64,000 bases of DNA from Pseudomonas viridiflava (GCF_900585905.1 NZ_UTVH01000016.1:186001-250000); one strand, 5' to 3'; numbered from the stretch's first letter, positions 16,583 through 24,493 are shown. Program-made: numbers and translations. Notes: generated by a model from the letters alone, not told the origin.

Positions 16583-17608
16583 TTAGCGCCTTGATTCGCC
16601 GCTATCAGGTTGGCTCTCACTGTCGAGCTTTGCTTCGAATCTCTGTGGGCTCGTGGACGGCTTGGTGACTGGCGCCGGGGCGGGATTGCCTATCGCTGCC
16701 AGGGCGGCATTGGCCTCACGTTCGAAGTCGCCGACGTCGCCCACGTTGATCTCGGGTAGGCTGTTCTCTCGCATTCTTTCGCCAGATAGCGACGCTTGCC
16801 AGTTGGGTTGCTCAGCGCTGAGGGGTTCTTTCGGCGGGCGAGGCGGGGGTGCGCTCTGAGAACGTCTCAGGGCATTGGCGGCATGCTCTTGACGTTCCCG
16901 CTGACCTGAGGTGGCAGATTCACGTACAGGCGGACGTGTCTGCTTTTGCGGCGCCTGAGCGTTTAAATCGATGCCGTCAGGTGCATTAGCCCCTCGACCA
17001 GGCGTTGACGGCGGGATGATGCCTGAGGTCGGTTGTGAAATATCTGCGGAATGATTTTTTGAACCAGGTTGCTGCCCACCAACGGGTGATTTGGTGAAAA
17101 AACCTCTCAGGGCGGCAACGGCGGCAAGGCTTGTGCGGCTAGTGGAAGATTCGGTTCGCGTGGCTCCACTGTGAGGCTTTCCCTGTTGAGGGGGTGGCGA
17201 TATCGCATCTGCCAACTTGGCGCCCAGACTCAGCAGTGTTTTACCCTTGCCATCCTTCATGCCTAGAAAAGTCAGCACGTCCGGCATCGATTTTTCGAAT
17301 CCGATGGTCAGTGTCTTTGCGTCCAGAACAGGTGGATACAGGTCGACTTCACGGCCTGTGTCCGTTTTACGAACGTCCCCCGTTGGCACTTCGTCCTTTA
17401 ACATTTTGACCGCAACATCAAACAGTATCTGCTGGGACGAGCCTGGCTTGAGCGAGGCGCGCTGCTTGTCGAGCCAGGCGCCAGTAAAACGCATCGTAGC
17501 GCCCATGGAAACCTTCCCACCGACATGGAGATCAGCGGTAACGGAAGCCTTTTCAGGGCCGCCGATGCTGACGTTGAAATTATTCATTTTCTGCGAAATA
17601 TTGATCAT
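16583..17608 (-). CDS. Candidate type III effector, Pro/Ser-rich, HrpL-controlled
   Basis: 341 residues, not recognised. The N-terminus MINISQKMNNFNVSIGG has Ile at position 4 and no acidic residue in the first 12, as P. syringae type III secretion signals do. Residues about 20-140 form a compact region (SVTADLHVGGKVSMGATMRF, then VDLYPPVLDAKTLTIGF); from about 145 on it is Pro/Ser/Gln-rich and probably disordered, with SAPPPRPPKEP. A perfect hrp box ends 30 bases upstream of ATG 17608, which excludes the longer in-frame start at 17704. The function is unknown. Confidence 0.7.
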   Translation of the reverse strand: MINISQKMNNFNVSIGGPEKASVTADLHVGGKVSMGATMRFTGAWLDKQRASLKPGSSQQILFDVAVKMLKDEVPTGDVRKTDTGREVDLYPPVLDAKTLTIGFEKSMPDVLTFLGMKDGKGKTLLSLGAKLADAISPPPQQGKPHSGATRTESSTSRTSLAAVAALRGFFTKSPVGGQQPGSKNHSADISQPTSGIIPPSTPGRGANAPDGIDLNAQAPQKQTRPPVRESATSGQRERQEHAANALRRSQSAPPPRPPKEPLSAEQPNWQASLSGERMRENSLPEINVGDVGDFEREANAALAAIGNPAPAPVTKPSTSPQRFEAKLDSESQPDSGESRR

Positions 17609-17637
17609 GGGGCGTACTCTGGAAAGCCGATACTGCC

Positions 17638-17666
17638 TGAGTGGTTTGGCGCGCTTATCTGGTTCC
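17638..17666 (-). promoter_or_regulatory. hrp box (HrpL promoter)
   Basis: On the minus strand it reads GGAACC-N16-CCACTCA, an exact match to the HrpL consensus GGAACC-N15/16-CCACnnA, 30 bases upstream of the start codon at 17608. Confidence 0.9.
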
Positions 17667-17703
17667 AGCTTCCGCCTGAAGCTGAGCCGGTACCCCCAGC
17701 GCA

Positions 17704-17735
17704 ACGCAAACAGGCACCTGGCTGCCTGTTTGCGT
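17704..17735. repeat. 13-bp perfect inverted repeat between two candidate effector genes
   Basis: ACGCAAACAGGCA and its exact complement TGCCTGTTTGCGT flank a six-base loop, just after the stop of the upstream effector gene. There is no U-tract in either direction, so it is a transcript-stabilising or weak termination hairpin at most. Confidence 0.7.
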
Positions 17736-17775
17736 AGATCTGCACTGCGCCAGGATCAGCTGCACCTACGGCCAG

Positions 17776-19335
17776 TCATACATCGAGACGGGCGCGGAGG
17801 GTCTGCTCGCCCAGGCTTGTGCGCTCGGTCATGCCACTGCGCTGCTCGTCTATCCCGGTCCGGGGCATCTGCTCGTAAGGCGCCGCTCCGGAGACGATCT
17901 CGGCGCCGAAACCCGCTACCCCTGAGCCCGCTACTTCGGGTCCCGAGGTGGTCTGGTGGAAGCGTTGGTGGACGATTTCTGCCGCAGGCTTTTTGTAGTG
18001 ATTGACCAGGATCCCAGTCGCTGGCCACGCTGCCAACACAGGCATCATAGTCCCCATGCCCACAGTCTGAGCGAGCGCCAAAGCCCCCGCCGGGGAGAAA
18101 TTATGTGCCGCAGCGTAGGCAGCAGCCTTGGTCTTCGCCACGCCGATGGCAGCGATCCCGCCTGCCAGAGGCCCGAACCCTGCGACAAGGTTTTCGGGCC
18201 GGAACACCGACTGTAGCGCAGTGGTTCCGTCGGTCAAAAGATCAATGGGAATCTTCGATGTGCGGACCAGGGCGCCTTTGGTTTGAGCAGTCAGGCTGGT
18301 TTTATCCAGTTGCTCCAGACGCTGCAGATAGTCACGCCGACCGAGCAATGCAGAGAACTCGGAGAGGCCGTTGGCATGGGCGAAATGGCCAAGGCCTTGA
18401 TACGCAAATGCCCCCGATGCTATGCCGCCGAGTGACGCCACACCCGTGTCGATATGGGAGACAGCTTTTGCACTGGCGAATAAAGAGGCGATGGGTGAAA
18501 TGGCAATTCGAGCCAGGTTTCGTACGGTGTAAGACTGAAACGACAGCGCGGCCTGGCCCATTTTTTTTGGTACGCCGATGTCCGAATCTATGTTCTCAAC
18601 CGCCTTTTGCATGACCGCGGACAACTCGCCGGGGTGACGAGTGACGTCAACACTTTCGGTCTTCGGATTGTATTGCAGGGTGGGCGTCTGATCAGCCGGA
18701 TTGATTCGCAGCCACCAGGCATCGTGTACGGCACGATTCAACGCCTCTCCGCCTGCCGTATCAATAATTGCGCTGATAGCGCCCACCATATACATCTTGG
18801 TGCCCAGGTCGGTGACTCGCTCCCCACCACTCATCGCAGGCAACAGATCGGTAAGCACGCTTGCAATCGCAAAAGGCGTCGATTTTGCTCCGCCGACAAC
18901 CCGGTCAGCCCAGACGTCGAGTCGAGTGGCTTTTTGTTCCAGTTTCTCCAGTTTGTCGGCGCTGTAATCGTGCCCCGTCAAGTCCATAGCGCGAACAGCG
19001 ACTTCATCATCAAAGGCCGGCAAGTCAGCGGGATCTACCTTCATGCGCCAGCGATCGTAAGATTTGTCCACGGTGTCGCGCACACCATCGAAGCGCTGAC
19101 GATCGACTTCATTCAGTGAGTGTCGAAACTCGTTCAGCTTCACCTGCGCGGCAGTCGTACGCGGATGTTTCGCCAGCGACGCGCCCCGCCCTGTGGAAGG
19201 ACGCGCTGCGGCAGGTGCCAGTGGATGATTCTGCGTTGTCAGAGCGGAATGAAACGATTCCGGAGTGCCGGGCCTGCTATCCAGCGGAGGAAGGCTGGGC
19301 GTGTGAACGTTCGTTCTGATACTACTGCCTGACAT
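17776..19335 (-). CDS. Candidate type III effector with multiple hydrophobic stretches, HrpL-controlled
   Basis: 519 residues, not recognised. The first 60 residues are Ser/Thr/Pro-rich (MSGSSIRTNVHTPSLPPLDS) with no acidic residue in the first 12, as in a secretion signal. A helical segment (residues 65-130) is followed by several Ala/Gly-rich hydrophobic stretches: STPFAIASVLTDLLPAM, VGAISAIIDTAGG, ARIAISPIASLFASAKAV, GVASLGGIASGAFAY, LVAGFGPLAGGIAAIGV and LAQTVGMGTMMPVLAAWPA. This suggests insertion into a host membrane or a translocator-like role. GGGGTGAG precedes ATG 19335, and an exact hrp box lies about 90 bases upstream. Confidence 0.75.
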   Translation of the reverse strand: MSGSSIRTNVHTPSLPPLDSRPGTPESFHSALTTQNHPLAPAAARPSTGRGASLAKHPRTTAAQVKLNEFRHSLNEVDRQRFDGVRDTVDKSYDRWRMKVDPADLPAFDDEVAVRAMDLTGHDYSADKLEKLEQKATRLDVWADRVVGGAKSTPFAIASVLTDLLPAMSGGERVTDLGTKMYMVGAISAIIDTAGGEALNRAVHDAWWLRINPADQTPTLQYNPKTESVDVTRHPGELSAVMQKAVENIDSDIGVPKKMGQAALSFQSYTVRNLARIAISPIASLFASAKAVSHIDTGVASLGGIASGAFAYQGLGHFAHANGLSEFSALLGRRDYLQRLEQLDKTSLTAQTKGALVRTSKIPIDLLTDGTTALQSVFRPENLVAGFGPLAGGIAAIGVAKTKAAAYAAAHNFSPAGALALAQTVGMGTMMPVLAAWPATGILVNHYKKPAAEIVHQRFHQTTSGPEVAGSGVAGFGAEIVSGAAPYEQMPRTGIDEQRSGMTERTSLGEQTLRARLDV

Positions 19336-19425
19336 GGATACTCACCCCTTAATACTAGGTTTCAGACTCGCGCAGTGCTTGCGTCACCTGGGCTCTCAAT
19401 GACATGAATAGTCATCAATCTGAAA

Positions 19426-19454
19426 TATGTGGCCGTAGGCGGGTGATCGGTTCC
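19426..19454 (-). promoter_or_regulatory. hrp box (HrpL promoter)
   Basis: Minus-strand GGAACC-N16-CCACATA, an exact consensus match, 91 bases upstream of the start codon at 19335. Confidence 0.9.
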
Positions 19455-19508
19455 GTAGCCGCTTGATAGAAGGGCCGCCAGGTTGTCAGCCAGTCCGGCT
19501 GCCCATGA

Positions 19509-20828
19509 TCAGGCGCTGAGCCATTCACTCAAATCATGAGCCCGCAGGCGGGCGTTGATGTCCTGCAGTTGAAGGAGACTGAGAGTGTGCAGAGGTTTAT
19601 TTTCTGTGTGCTCGGCAACCTGAGTTGCCAGTTTCTGCCTGAACGTCGCTATTTTTTGCGCGTCGAGGTATTGAGCCTTGCCGCCGTTCTGACCCTTTAC
19701 CCGCACCAGTATGTCGTCAGGCAACTCGACCCCCTTGATTGCACTGCCCAGACACAAAGTGGCGAAGTCCTCCAGGTCCCGCACCTCCACTTCTTTGAGC
19801 TTGCCGCCTTTTTCCTGGCTTCCGGACAGCGGATGTTCGCCATCCTGGTAGGAAAATCGCTTGAGTTTGTTGTGGTACTGGATCTCGTGTGTGGACAGGT
19901 CTTTGACTTTCTCGAACCCGAATACCAGCGGGACGATACTTCCACGATTCAGCAAGCCCAGGTAGGGCGCTTTGCCGTTTTCCAGAGAGCGTTGCAACTC
20001 ACTTGCCGCCTGATGATAAAAACGATTCAGGTTGTCTCCGCTTAACTCACTGACGTGCCCGTCATGTTTCAAGGCTAATGAGCCTGGAAGTTTCAAGGCG
20101 TCCAGATGTTTATCCAGTGGCGCCTCCATGAATAGGCGGCCGGCAGCGTTATTGGTGTAACTGATGTGCAGTAGCCGTTGAAGCCATATGGCACCTTCGG
20201 TATGCAACTGCTCAGGATTAGCCAGCTCAATCGATGGCGTCATCGTACTGCTCGGGATTGGTTTGCCGTTGTCCAGCGCATGCAGGATAACTTGGGTCAT
20301 CCGGTGTTGCTGAGCCCGGGAGTTGGCGTTAGTCGGATGATCGCCTTTGCCCCTGGCGTGCACGCGTGCCTTGCCGCGCAGGTCTGCACGGGTGGTTTCA
20401 TCGGTTCCGCTTTCCGGCGTCCGATCTGAAAAAAACACCTTGCCTTGCAAAGACTGGGTGCCGCCCTTGGCATCGTTCACACCCCCTTTGAGCGCCCCGG
20501 ACTGGAGGATCTCAAGGCCCCATGGCGTCCCATGCAACGCCTCGGGTTTGGCGTAACCCAGCGGCGCAGTCGGGTTGAGCGACTGTAACAATGCCATGCG
20601 CAGGCTGGACCGACTGCGCTCGTCGATATCGCGCATGTTGTCCAGCACATCCAGCGGAGAATGCCCCTGCGCATTCAACGTGTTCGCCCGCACACCCTCA
20701 TGACGCAGCCGCGCCACGGCCTTGCTGTCACGGCTGAGGACCGCCGTGTGCAAAGGCTTGCCGGGCTCTTCGCTCGCAGGTGAGTGGATGAGCGGGAGAT
20801 AACATGGAGATGTGCGAATGGGGTTCAT
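19509..20828 (-). CDS. Candidate type III effector: ankyrin repeat plus ADP-ribosyltransferase-like region
   Basis: 439 residues. MNPIRTSPCYLP has Ile at position 4 and no acidic residue in the first 12. Residues 24-62 form an ankyrin-type repeat (KPLHTAVLSRDSKAVARL, then NAQGHSPLDVLD). Residues 97-135 read LHGTPWGLEILQSGALKGG and then GKVFFSD, the H-G-T / I-L-x-x-G / F-F-S pattern of the first strands of the ADP-ribosyltransferase fold. A possible acidic end motif is KLKEVEVRDLED near 355-366. The catalytic assignment is inference. The hrp box ends 26 bases upstream of ATG 20828, leaving a very short leader with no clear ribosome site. Confidence 0.75.
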   Translation of the reverse strand: MNPIRTSPCYLPLIHSPASEEPGKPLHTAVLSRDSKAVARLRHEGVRANTLNAQGHSPLDVLDNMRDIDERSRSSLRMALLQSLNPTAPLGYAKPEALHGTPWGLEILQSGALKGGVNDAKGGTQSLQGKVFFSDRTPESGTDETTRADLRGKARVHARGKGDHPTNANSRAQQHRMTQVILHALDNGKPIPSSTMTPSIELANPEQLHTEGAIWLQRLLHISYTNNAAGRLFMEAPLDKHLDALKLPGSLALKHDGHVSELSGDNLNRFYHQAASELQRSLENGKAPYLGLLNRGSIVPLVFGFEKVKDLSTHEIQYHNKLKRFSYQDGEHPLSGSQEKGGKLKEVEVRDLEDFATLCLGSAIKGVELPDDILVRVKGQNGGKAQYLDAQKIATFRQKLATQVAEHTENKPLHTLSLLQLQDINARLRAHDLSEWLSA

Positions 20829-20853
20829 AAGGGCACGTCATGATGAGAACCCC

Positions 20854-20882
20854 TTGGTGGAAAGCGCGAGGCTGACGGTTCC
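20854..20882 (-). promoter_or_regulatory. hrp box (HrpL promoter), leftward
   Basis: Minus-strand GGAACC-N16-CCACCAA, an exact consensus match. It stands back to back with a second, rightward hrp box at 20942-20970, 59 bases away. Confidence 0.9.
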
Positions 20883-20941
20883 ATGGTGGGCGGATTTGTT
20901 TAGGCAGCGTGCACAGTCTTTACGCAAATTAGCGTCCTCAC

Positions 20942-20970
20942 GGAACCCAACTGATTCGGTTTGCCACTTA
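20942..20970 (+). promoter_or_regulatory. hrp box (HrpL promoter), rightward
   Basis: GGAACC-N16-CCACTTA, an exact consensus match, ending 38 bases before the ATG at 21009. The box overlaps a longer in-frame start at 20961, so the true start must be 21009. Confidence 0.92.
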
Positions 20971-21008
20971 AAGCCATATCCGGTGTGATCACGCGTGGGG
21001 CTACTGCT

Positions 21009-22169
21009 ATGTCTAATATGTCTATGGAAACACTACGACCGACGGCTCCGCCCCTCGGTTTTGAAAAGGACGCTTATCAACAGCCTTGGAGCTCTGAGCA
21101 GCAAGGCATGGGTCAGGGCAGCCAGGGCAATAGCATCGATTTCGGCGGGCCTAGTAACCTGGGCGCGAATAGCAGCCGAGTGGATTTCGGCGACCGCGTC
21201 GATCAACTGAGCACAAACAGGCCTTCAGCCAACGGACAACCCAGCCAGAATGACCTGCTCGCAATGGTTATCGGGCTGGTCCAGCAAATTTCTCAGGCAC
21301 TTTTACAGTTCATGCAGCAAAACCAGCAAGGCAATACGGAGCCGGGCAACAGCCCTAACGGCTTGGCATCGGGTCCGCAGCAAGGGGCCGGCAACACGCC
21401 GGTAGGCAGACGCAGTGACCAGGGCATCGACGCTCCTGTGGCAGACGTCGCCACGCCTGAACCGGGTGTAACCAATAATCAGGGCGCCCAGGCTCTCCCC
21501 AGTGGCCAGACAAGCAAGAGTAATGTCGCCGACAGCGTTGGCGGCGACAGCAGGGTAAGCACCGGCCCAAGCCAGGGCGCTCCGCGCTTGCCGGTAGCTG
21601 AGGGCGATGTGCCCGGCGGCGATACCAAGGCTCTCAACTTGATCAACGACGGCAAGGAGGCCAAGACGGTCAAGTTCGTAGCCAACGCGGGCGGTAAGCA
21701 GTTCGATGATGTGACCCTGCAGCCAGGTGAAAGCAAAGCGGTGGTCATGCCGGAAGGCTGGAGTGGCAACATTCGCCAGACCACTGGCGGCAGCGATATA
21801 TCGACTTTGGGTGAATTCACCTTTGGCGCCAAGGGTGAGAATAACTACTTCGACGTCAGCCTGATCGAGGGTTTCGACTTCCCGATGGTGATTCAACCAC
21901 GCGATGGTGGGCAGTCATCCGGCGTTAACGAAGATCTCCTGGCTAGCGCACCAGATTCAATCAAGGAGAAGGATGTCGATGGCAACGTTTATGGCATTAA
22001 GAAAGCCCTCGTCGCCAACCAGCCCAACGAGGATGTAATCCAGTTCTACAAGCAGGGTGTCGACGGATCCGGGGCCAAGATCACCGATGACCAGGCATAC
22101 GTACGTTCAAATGACGACCGAAGCACCCTGGGCACTACTACAAGTCAATTCGATGTGCATATTTACTGA
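21009..22169 (+). CDS. Harpin-like/thaumatin-like fusion protein, HrpL-controlled
   Basis: 386 residues with no cysteine. Residues 1-205 are Gly/Ser/Gln/Asn-rich and harpin-like, with one amphipathic helix at about 80-107 (NDLLAMVIGLVQQISQALLQ, then FMQQNQQ), as in HrpW and HopAK1. Residues 207-386 resemble thaumatin-family proteins: KALNLINDGKEAKTVKF as strand one, TLGEFTF at 266-272 and YFDVSLIEGFDFPM at 280-293 (thaumatin has TLAEFSL and YIDISNIKGFNVPM), and DQAYVRSNDDRST near 361-373 (compare AYSYxxDDxTST). All disulphide cysteines are lost, as suits type III secretion. It is probably a secreted helper acting in the apoplast or cell wall. Known harpin fusions carry pectate lyase or transglycosylase domains instead. 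Confidence 0.82.
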   Translation: MSNMSMETLRPTAPPLGFEKDAYQQPWSSEQQGMGQGSQGNSIDFGGPSNLGANSSRVDFGDRVDQLSTNRPSANGQPSQNDLLAMVIGLVQQISQALLQFMQQNQQGNTEPGNSPNGLASGPQQGAGNTPVGRRSDQGIDAPVADVATPEPGVTNNQGAQALPSGQTSKSNVADSVGGDSRVSTGPSQGAPRLPVAEGDVPGGDTKALNLINDGKEAKTVKFVANAGGKQFDDVTLQPGESKAVVMPEGWSGNIRQTTGGSDISTLGEFTFGAKGENNYFDVSLIEGFDFPMVIQPRDGGQSSGVNEDLLASAPDSIKEKDVDGNVYGIKKALVANQPNEDVIQFYKQGVDGSGAKITDDQAYVRSNDDRSTLGTTTSQFDVHIY

Positions 22170-22432
22170 TGGGTTCGGCGCTCGCATTGGTGGGCTTGCA
22201 ATAGCTGGGGTTAGGTGGGGAGGGTGGCCGCTTCAGGGGGCCAGCTTCCCTGGTTCCCAGCTTTCACCTGGCTTCGCACCGGCCGACATTTGAGGATCGA
22301 GCACTACATTAGCGAAGCGCAACTTTATTCACGTGTTGAGGTGGCTACTGCCGATTGTGACCCACCGAACATAAAGAATTCCCCAGCATGCGGTTTGTAA
22401 GTGAATGGTGACGCACCAGCACCGCAGCGGTG

Positions 22433-22600
22433 GAGCCCTGGCTCTGGGTTACGACAGGCCGCAATCTGTCTCAACAAGCTCCCTCTTGAAGGGCTGCGCC
22501 AGCCGCATCGTGCTTCGGGATGCGCATTCCCTGCTTTTGCCAGCAGCGCCTTTATATCATTCATGCTGAGAAAACTGACACAGCACGATTTTCCGCCTAG
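22433..22600. repeat. Degenerate direct repeat, copy A
   Basis: About 165 bases roughly 80-85% identical to 24874-25043. Marker stretches are GGGATGCGCATTC, CTGCTTTTGCCAG and CATTCATGCTGAGAAA. On the minus strand the copies share a short frame ending IKALLAKAxNAHPE, broken here by one extra T. This looks like the remnant of a duplicated gene end of unknown identity. The remaining sequence from 22170 to 22432 shows no gene. Confidence 0.65.
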
Positions 22601-22785
22601 AACGTGGTGATGTGAACGCCATGATCGACAGCAAAGCTTCTGAACTGCTGCCGAGCCCGGTTGAAATCTTGCTGTTTGGTAGTGGCCCTGATATAGGCTC
22701 GGATGATCATGCATTTGTACTAGTTAGGGTGCCATTTTCGGTAGGGTTCAAACCCAACTCAAATCAGTAGAAAAACAGCATTTCA

Positions 22786-22948
22786 TGTTGGCCAACGAGA
22801 GGGTTTGCCGGTGTTGAGGCTAGGCAGAAGCCCCCGTTGCTTTCAGCGACTGAGCCGGATTGATCGATGCCATGTGGTGCTGAGTGGGGAGACCTAAACG
22901 GGAGGGGTTCATCGCTGGCTGTGCCTGTACTGTGATGTGATCGGCCAA
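22786..22948 (-). pseudogene. Decayed copy of the promoter and N-terminus of the repeat-type effector
   Basis: About 54 codons match the start of the effector at 23133-24407: LADHITVQAQPAMNPSRLGL, then PTQHHMASINPAQSLKATGASA. A CAG-to-TAG change stops the frame at 22820, and homology continues to about 22786 (TLSLA) before ending. The upstream box at 22969-22997 reads GGAACC changed to AGAACC and CCAC changed to CCAT, so HrpL should no longer recognise it. Nothing recognisable lies between 23001 and 23132 apart from a short coding-like frame. Confidence 0.8.
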
Positions 22949-22968
22949 GCTGGACGACTCGATTGAAG

Positions 22969-22997
22969 TAAATGGTCGGGAGAACTTATGGGGTTCT
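22969..22997 (-). promoter_or_regulatory. Degenerate hrp box of the decayed effector copy
   Basis: On the minus strand it reads AGAACC-N16-CCATTTA. It lies at the position equivalent to the intact box at 24465-24493, with one substitution in each half. It is probably inactive. Confidence 0.75.
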
Positions 22998-23132
22998 GAA
23001 GTCGGTCGATCAACAGGCTGCACAACGCGTCAAGCAAGCCGCAGTGGTGAAAGCTATCTTTAGCGTCTTTGGTCTAACGCCTGCGGATCGACTCGAACGT
23101 CCTAAGGAGTGGCGCCGCACATCCAGGACACC

Positions 23133-24407
23133 TCACCCAGTCTGCAGCTGATCCCGTGCGTCTCTCATCAGCTTCACGAGGCGATTGGTATCTACCCCCA
23201 ATCCGACGGTTTGCAGGGCGCTGCGGACTTCACTGTTCATTCTCAACGTCCCGTCGTCGTTGTTCAGGTGCTCCCTGATCTGAGCGTCCGTAGCGCCTGG
23301 CAGTTGTTGTATCCCCCCGACGGCGTGCAGTCGGGTTCCGACTGACTTTCTACTAGCCCCCACGCCGATGGCATGCAGGGCTTCGATGACCTCCTTCTGG
23401 GTTCTTAGCGACCCTTCGTCGTCATACAGGTGCTCCCTGATCTGAGCGTCCGTGGCGCTTGGCCGTTGTTTTACCCCCTGGACGGCCTGCAGCAGATCCC
23501 CAATGCGCGTCTCTTTTGCCCCTAAGCCTGCGGCGTGCAGGGCGCTCCTGACGGCCTTTGCTGTTCGCAACGCTCCGCTGTCGTCATACAGGTGATTCCT
23601 GATCTGATCTTCCGTAGCGCCAGGCTTCGGTGCCGCCCGACCTTGGGATTTTGTTTGCGACTGAGAAGGCTGGGAAGGCGGTTGGTAAGGAGTGCTTCGT
23701 GCTGCACGAGCCGGCCGATTTCGGCTGGGCCCGGGCGCCTCGGAGCCGCGAGCGGCCGAGCCATTATTGGAGACGACCATGCCCTGGGTGCTGACCGAAT
23801 CGCCAGAGGGCAGTGGGGCGCCTTGGGTGCTGACTGAATCGCCAGAGGGCAAAGGGGCGCCCTGGGTGCTGACCGAATCGCCAGAGGGCAGCGGGGCGCT
23901 CTGGGTGCTGACCGAGCCGCCTGAGGGCAGAGGGATGCTCTGGCTGATCATGGCCTGGGTCAACTGGCCCCTTGAGTGCTGAGCGGCCAAAGGGCTGGAC
24001 ATTGAGGAGGCTTGTTCATGCGTATTGACAGGCGGTGGAGGCAGCGACAGATAGAGAGGGCCTGCATGTGGCGAAGCGATGCTGATGACGTCGTAGCGCG
24101 ATTGTTCGTTCAGCTGTGTGTGAACGGTAAGGTCTCCATCAGCCGTTGCATAGTGAGCGTCTGTACCGTGGGCCGATAGCAGGCTCAGGGTTCTGTCTCC
24201 GATAAGGTGAATGGCTCGCATGGCCAGATGCTCATGGCTTTGATTGGCGTGGTCCAATGCATCCAGTGTGGTTTTGCTCATGCCGGCCAACGAGAGGGTT
24301 GGCGGGTGTTGAGGCTGGGCAGAGTCCCCCGTTGCTTTCAGCAACAGAGCCGGATTGATCGTTGGCGTGTGTTGTCGAGTGGGGAGACCTAAATGGGAGG
24401 GATTCAT
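23133..24407 (-). CDS. Candidate type III effector with 13-residue and 54-residue repeats, HrpL-controlled
   Basis: 424 residues from ATG 24407 (MNPSHLGLPTRQHTPT: no acidic residue in the first 12). TTG at 24443 would add MADHITVQAQPA but places Asp at position 3. Residues about 159-210 are four tandem copies of PLPSGDSVSTQGA. From about 262 to the end are three 54-residue helical repeats on the pattern ATDxQIRxHLYDDxGxLRTxKxVxxALxAxGxGA. The second half of each unit resembles the KfrA-type/winged-helix DNA-binding pattern; this is inference. It may bind nucleic acid or a host protein. An exact hrp box lies 58 bases upstream. Confidence 0.75.
   Translation of the reverse strand: MNPSHLGLPTRQHTPTINPALLLKATGDSAQPQHPPTLSLAGMSKTTLDALDHANQSHEHLAMRAIHLIGDRTLSLLSAHGTDAHYATADGDLTVHTQLNEQSRYDVISIASPHAGPLYLSLPPPPVNTHEQASSMSSPLAAQHSRGQLTQAMISQSIPLPSGGSVSTQSAPLPSGDSVSTQGAPLPSGDSVSTQGAPLPSGDSVSTQGMVVSNNGSAARGSEAPGPSRNRPARAARSTPYQPPSQPSQSQTKSQGRAAPKPGATEDQIRNHLYDDSGALRTAKAVRSALHAAGLGAKETRIGDLLQAVQGVKQRPSATDAQIREHLYDDEGSLRTQKEVIEALHAIGVGASRKSVGTRLHAVGGIQQLPGATDAQIREHLNNDDGTLRMNSEVRSALQTVGLGVDTNRLVKLMRDARDQLQTG
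23778..23933. repeat. Four tandem 39-bp coding repeats
   Basis: Four nearly identical 39-bp units encode PLPSGDSVSTQGA. Near identity implies recent expansion, so copy number probably varies between strains. The region forms the hinge between the N-terminal part and the 54-residue repeats. Confidence 0.9.
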
Positions 24408-24464
24408 CGCTGGCTGTGCCTGTACTGTGATGTGATCGGCCAAACTGGACGACCCGAATCGCAG

Positions 24465-24493
24465 TAAGTGGTCGGGAGGGCTTATAAGGTTCC
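24465..24493 (-). promoter_or_regulatory. hrp box (HrpL promoter)
   Basis: Minus-strand GGAACC-N16-CCACTTA, an exact consensus match upstream of the repeat-type effector. Confidence 0.9.

Noticed and set aside
20961..21008. Upstream start at 20961 for the harpin/thaumatin-like gene
   Set aside because: It lies within the hrp box, upstream of the predicted transcription start; ATG 21009 is the first usable start.
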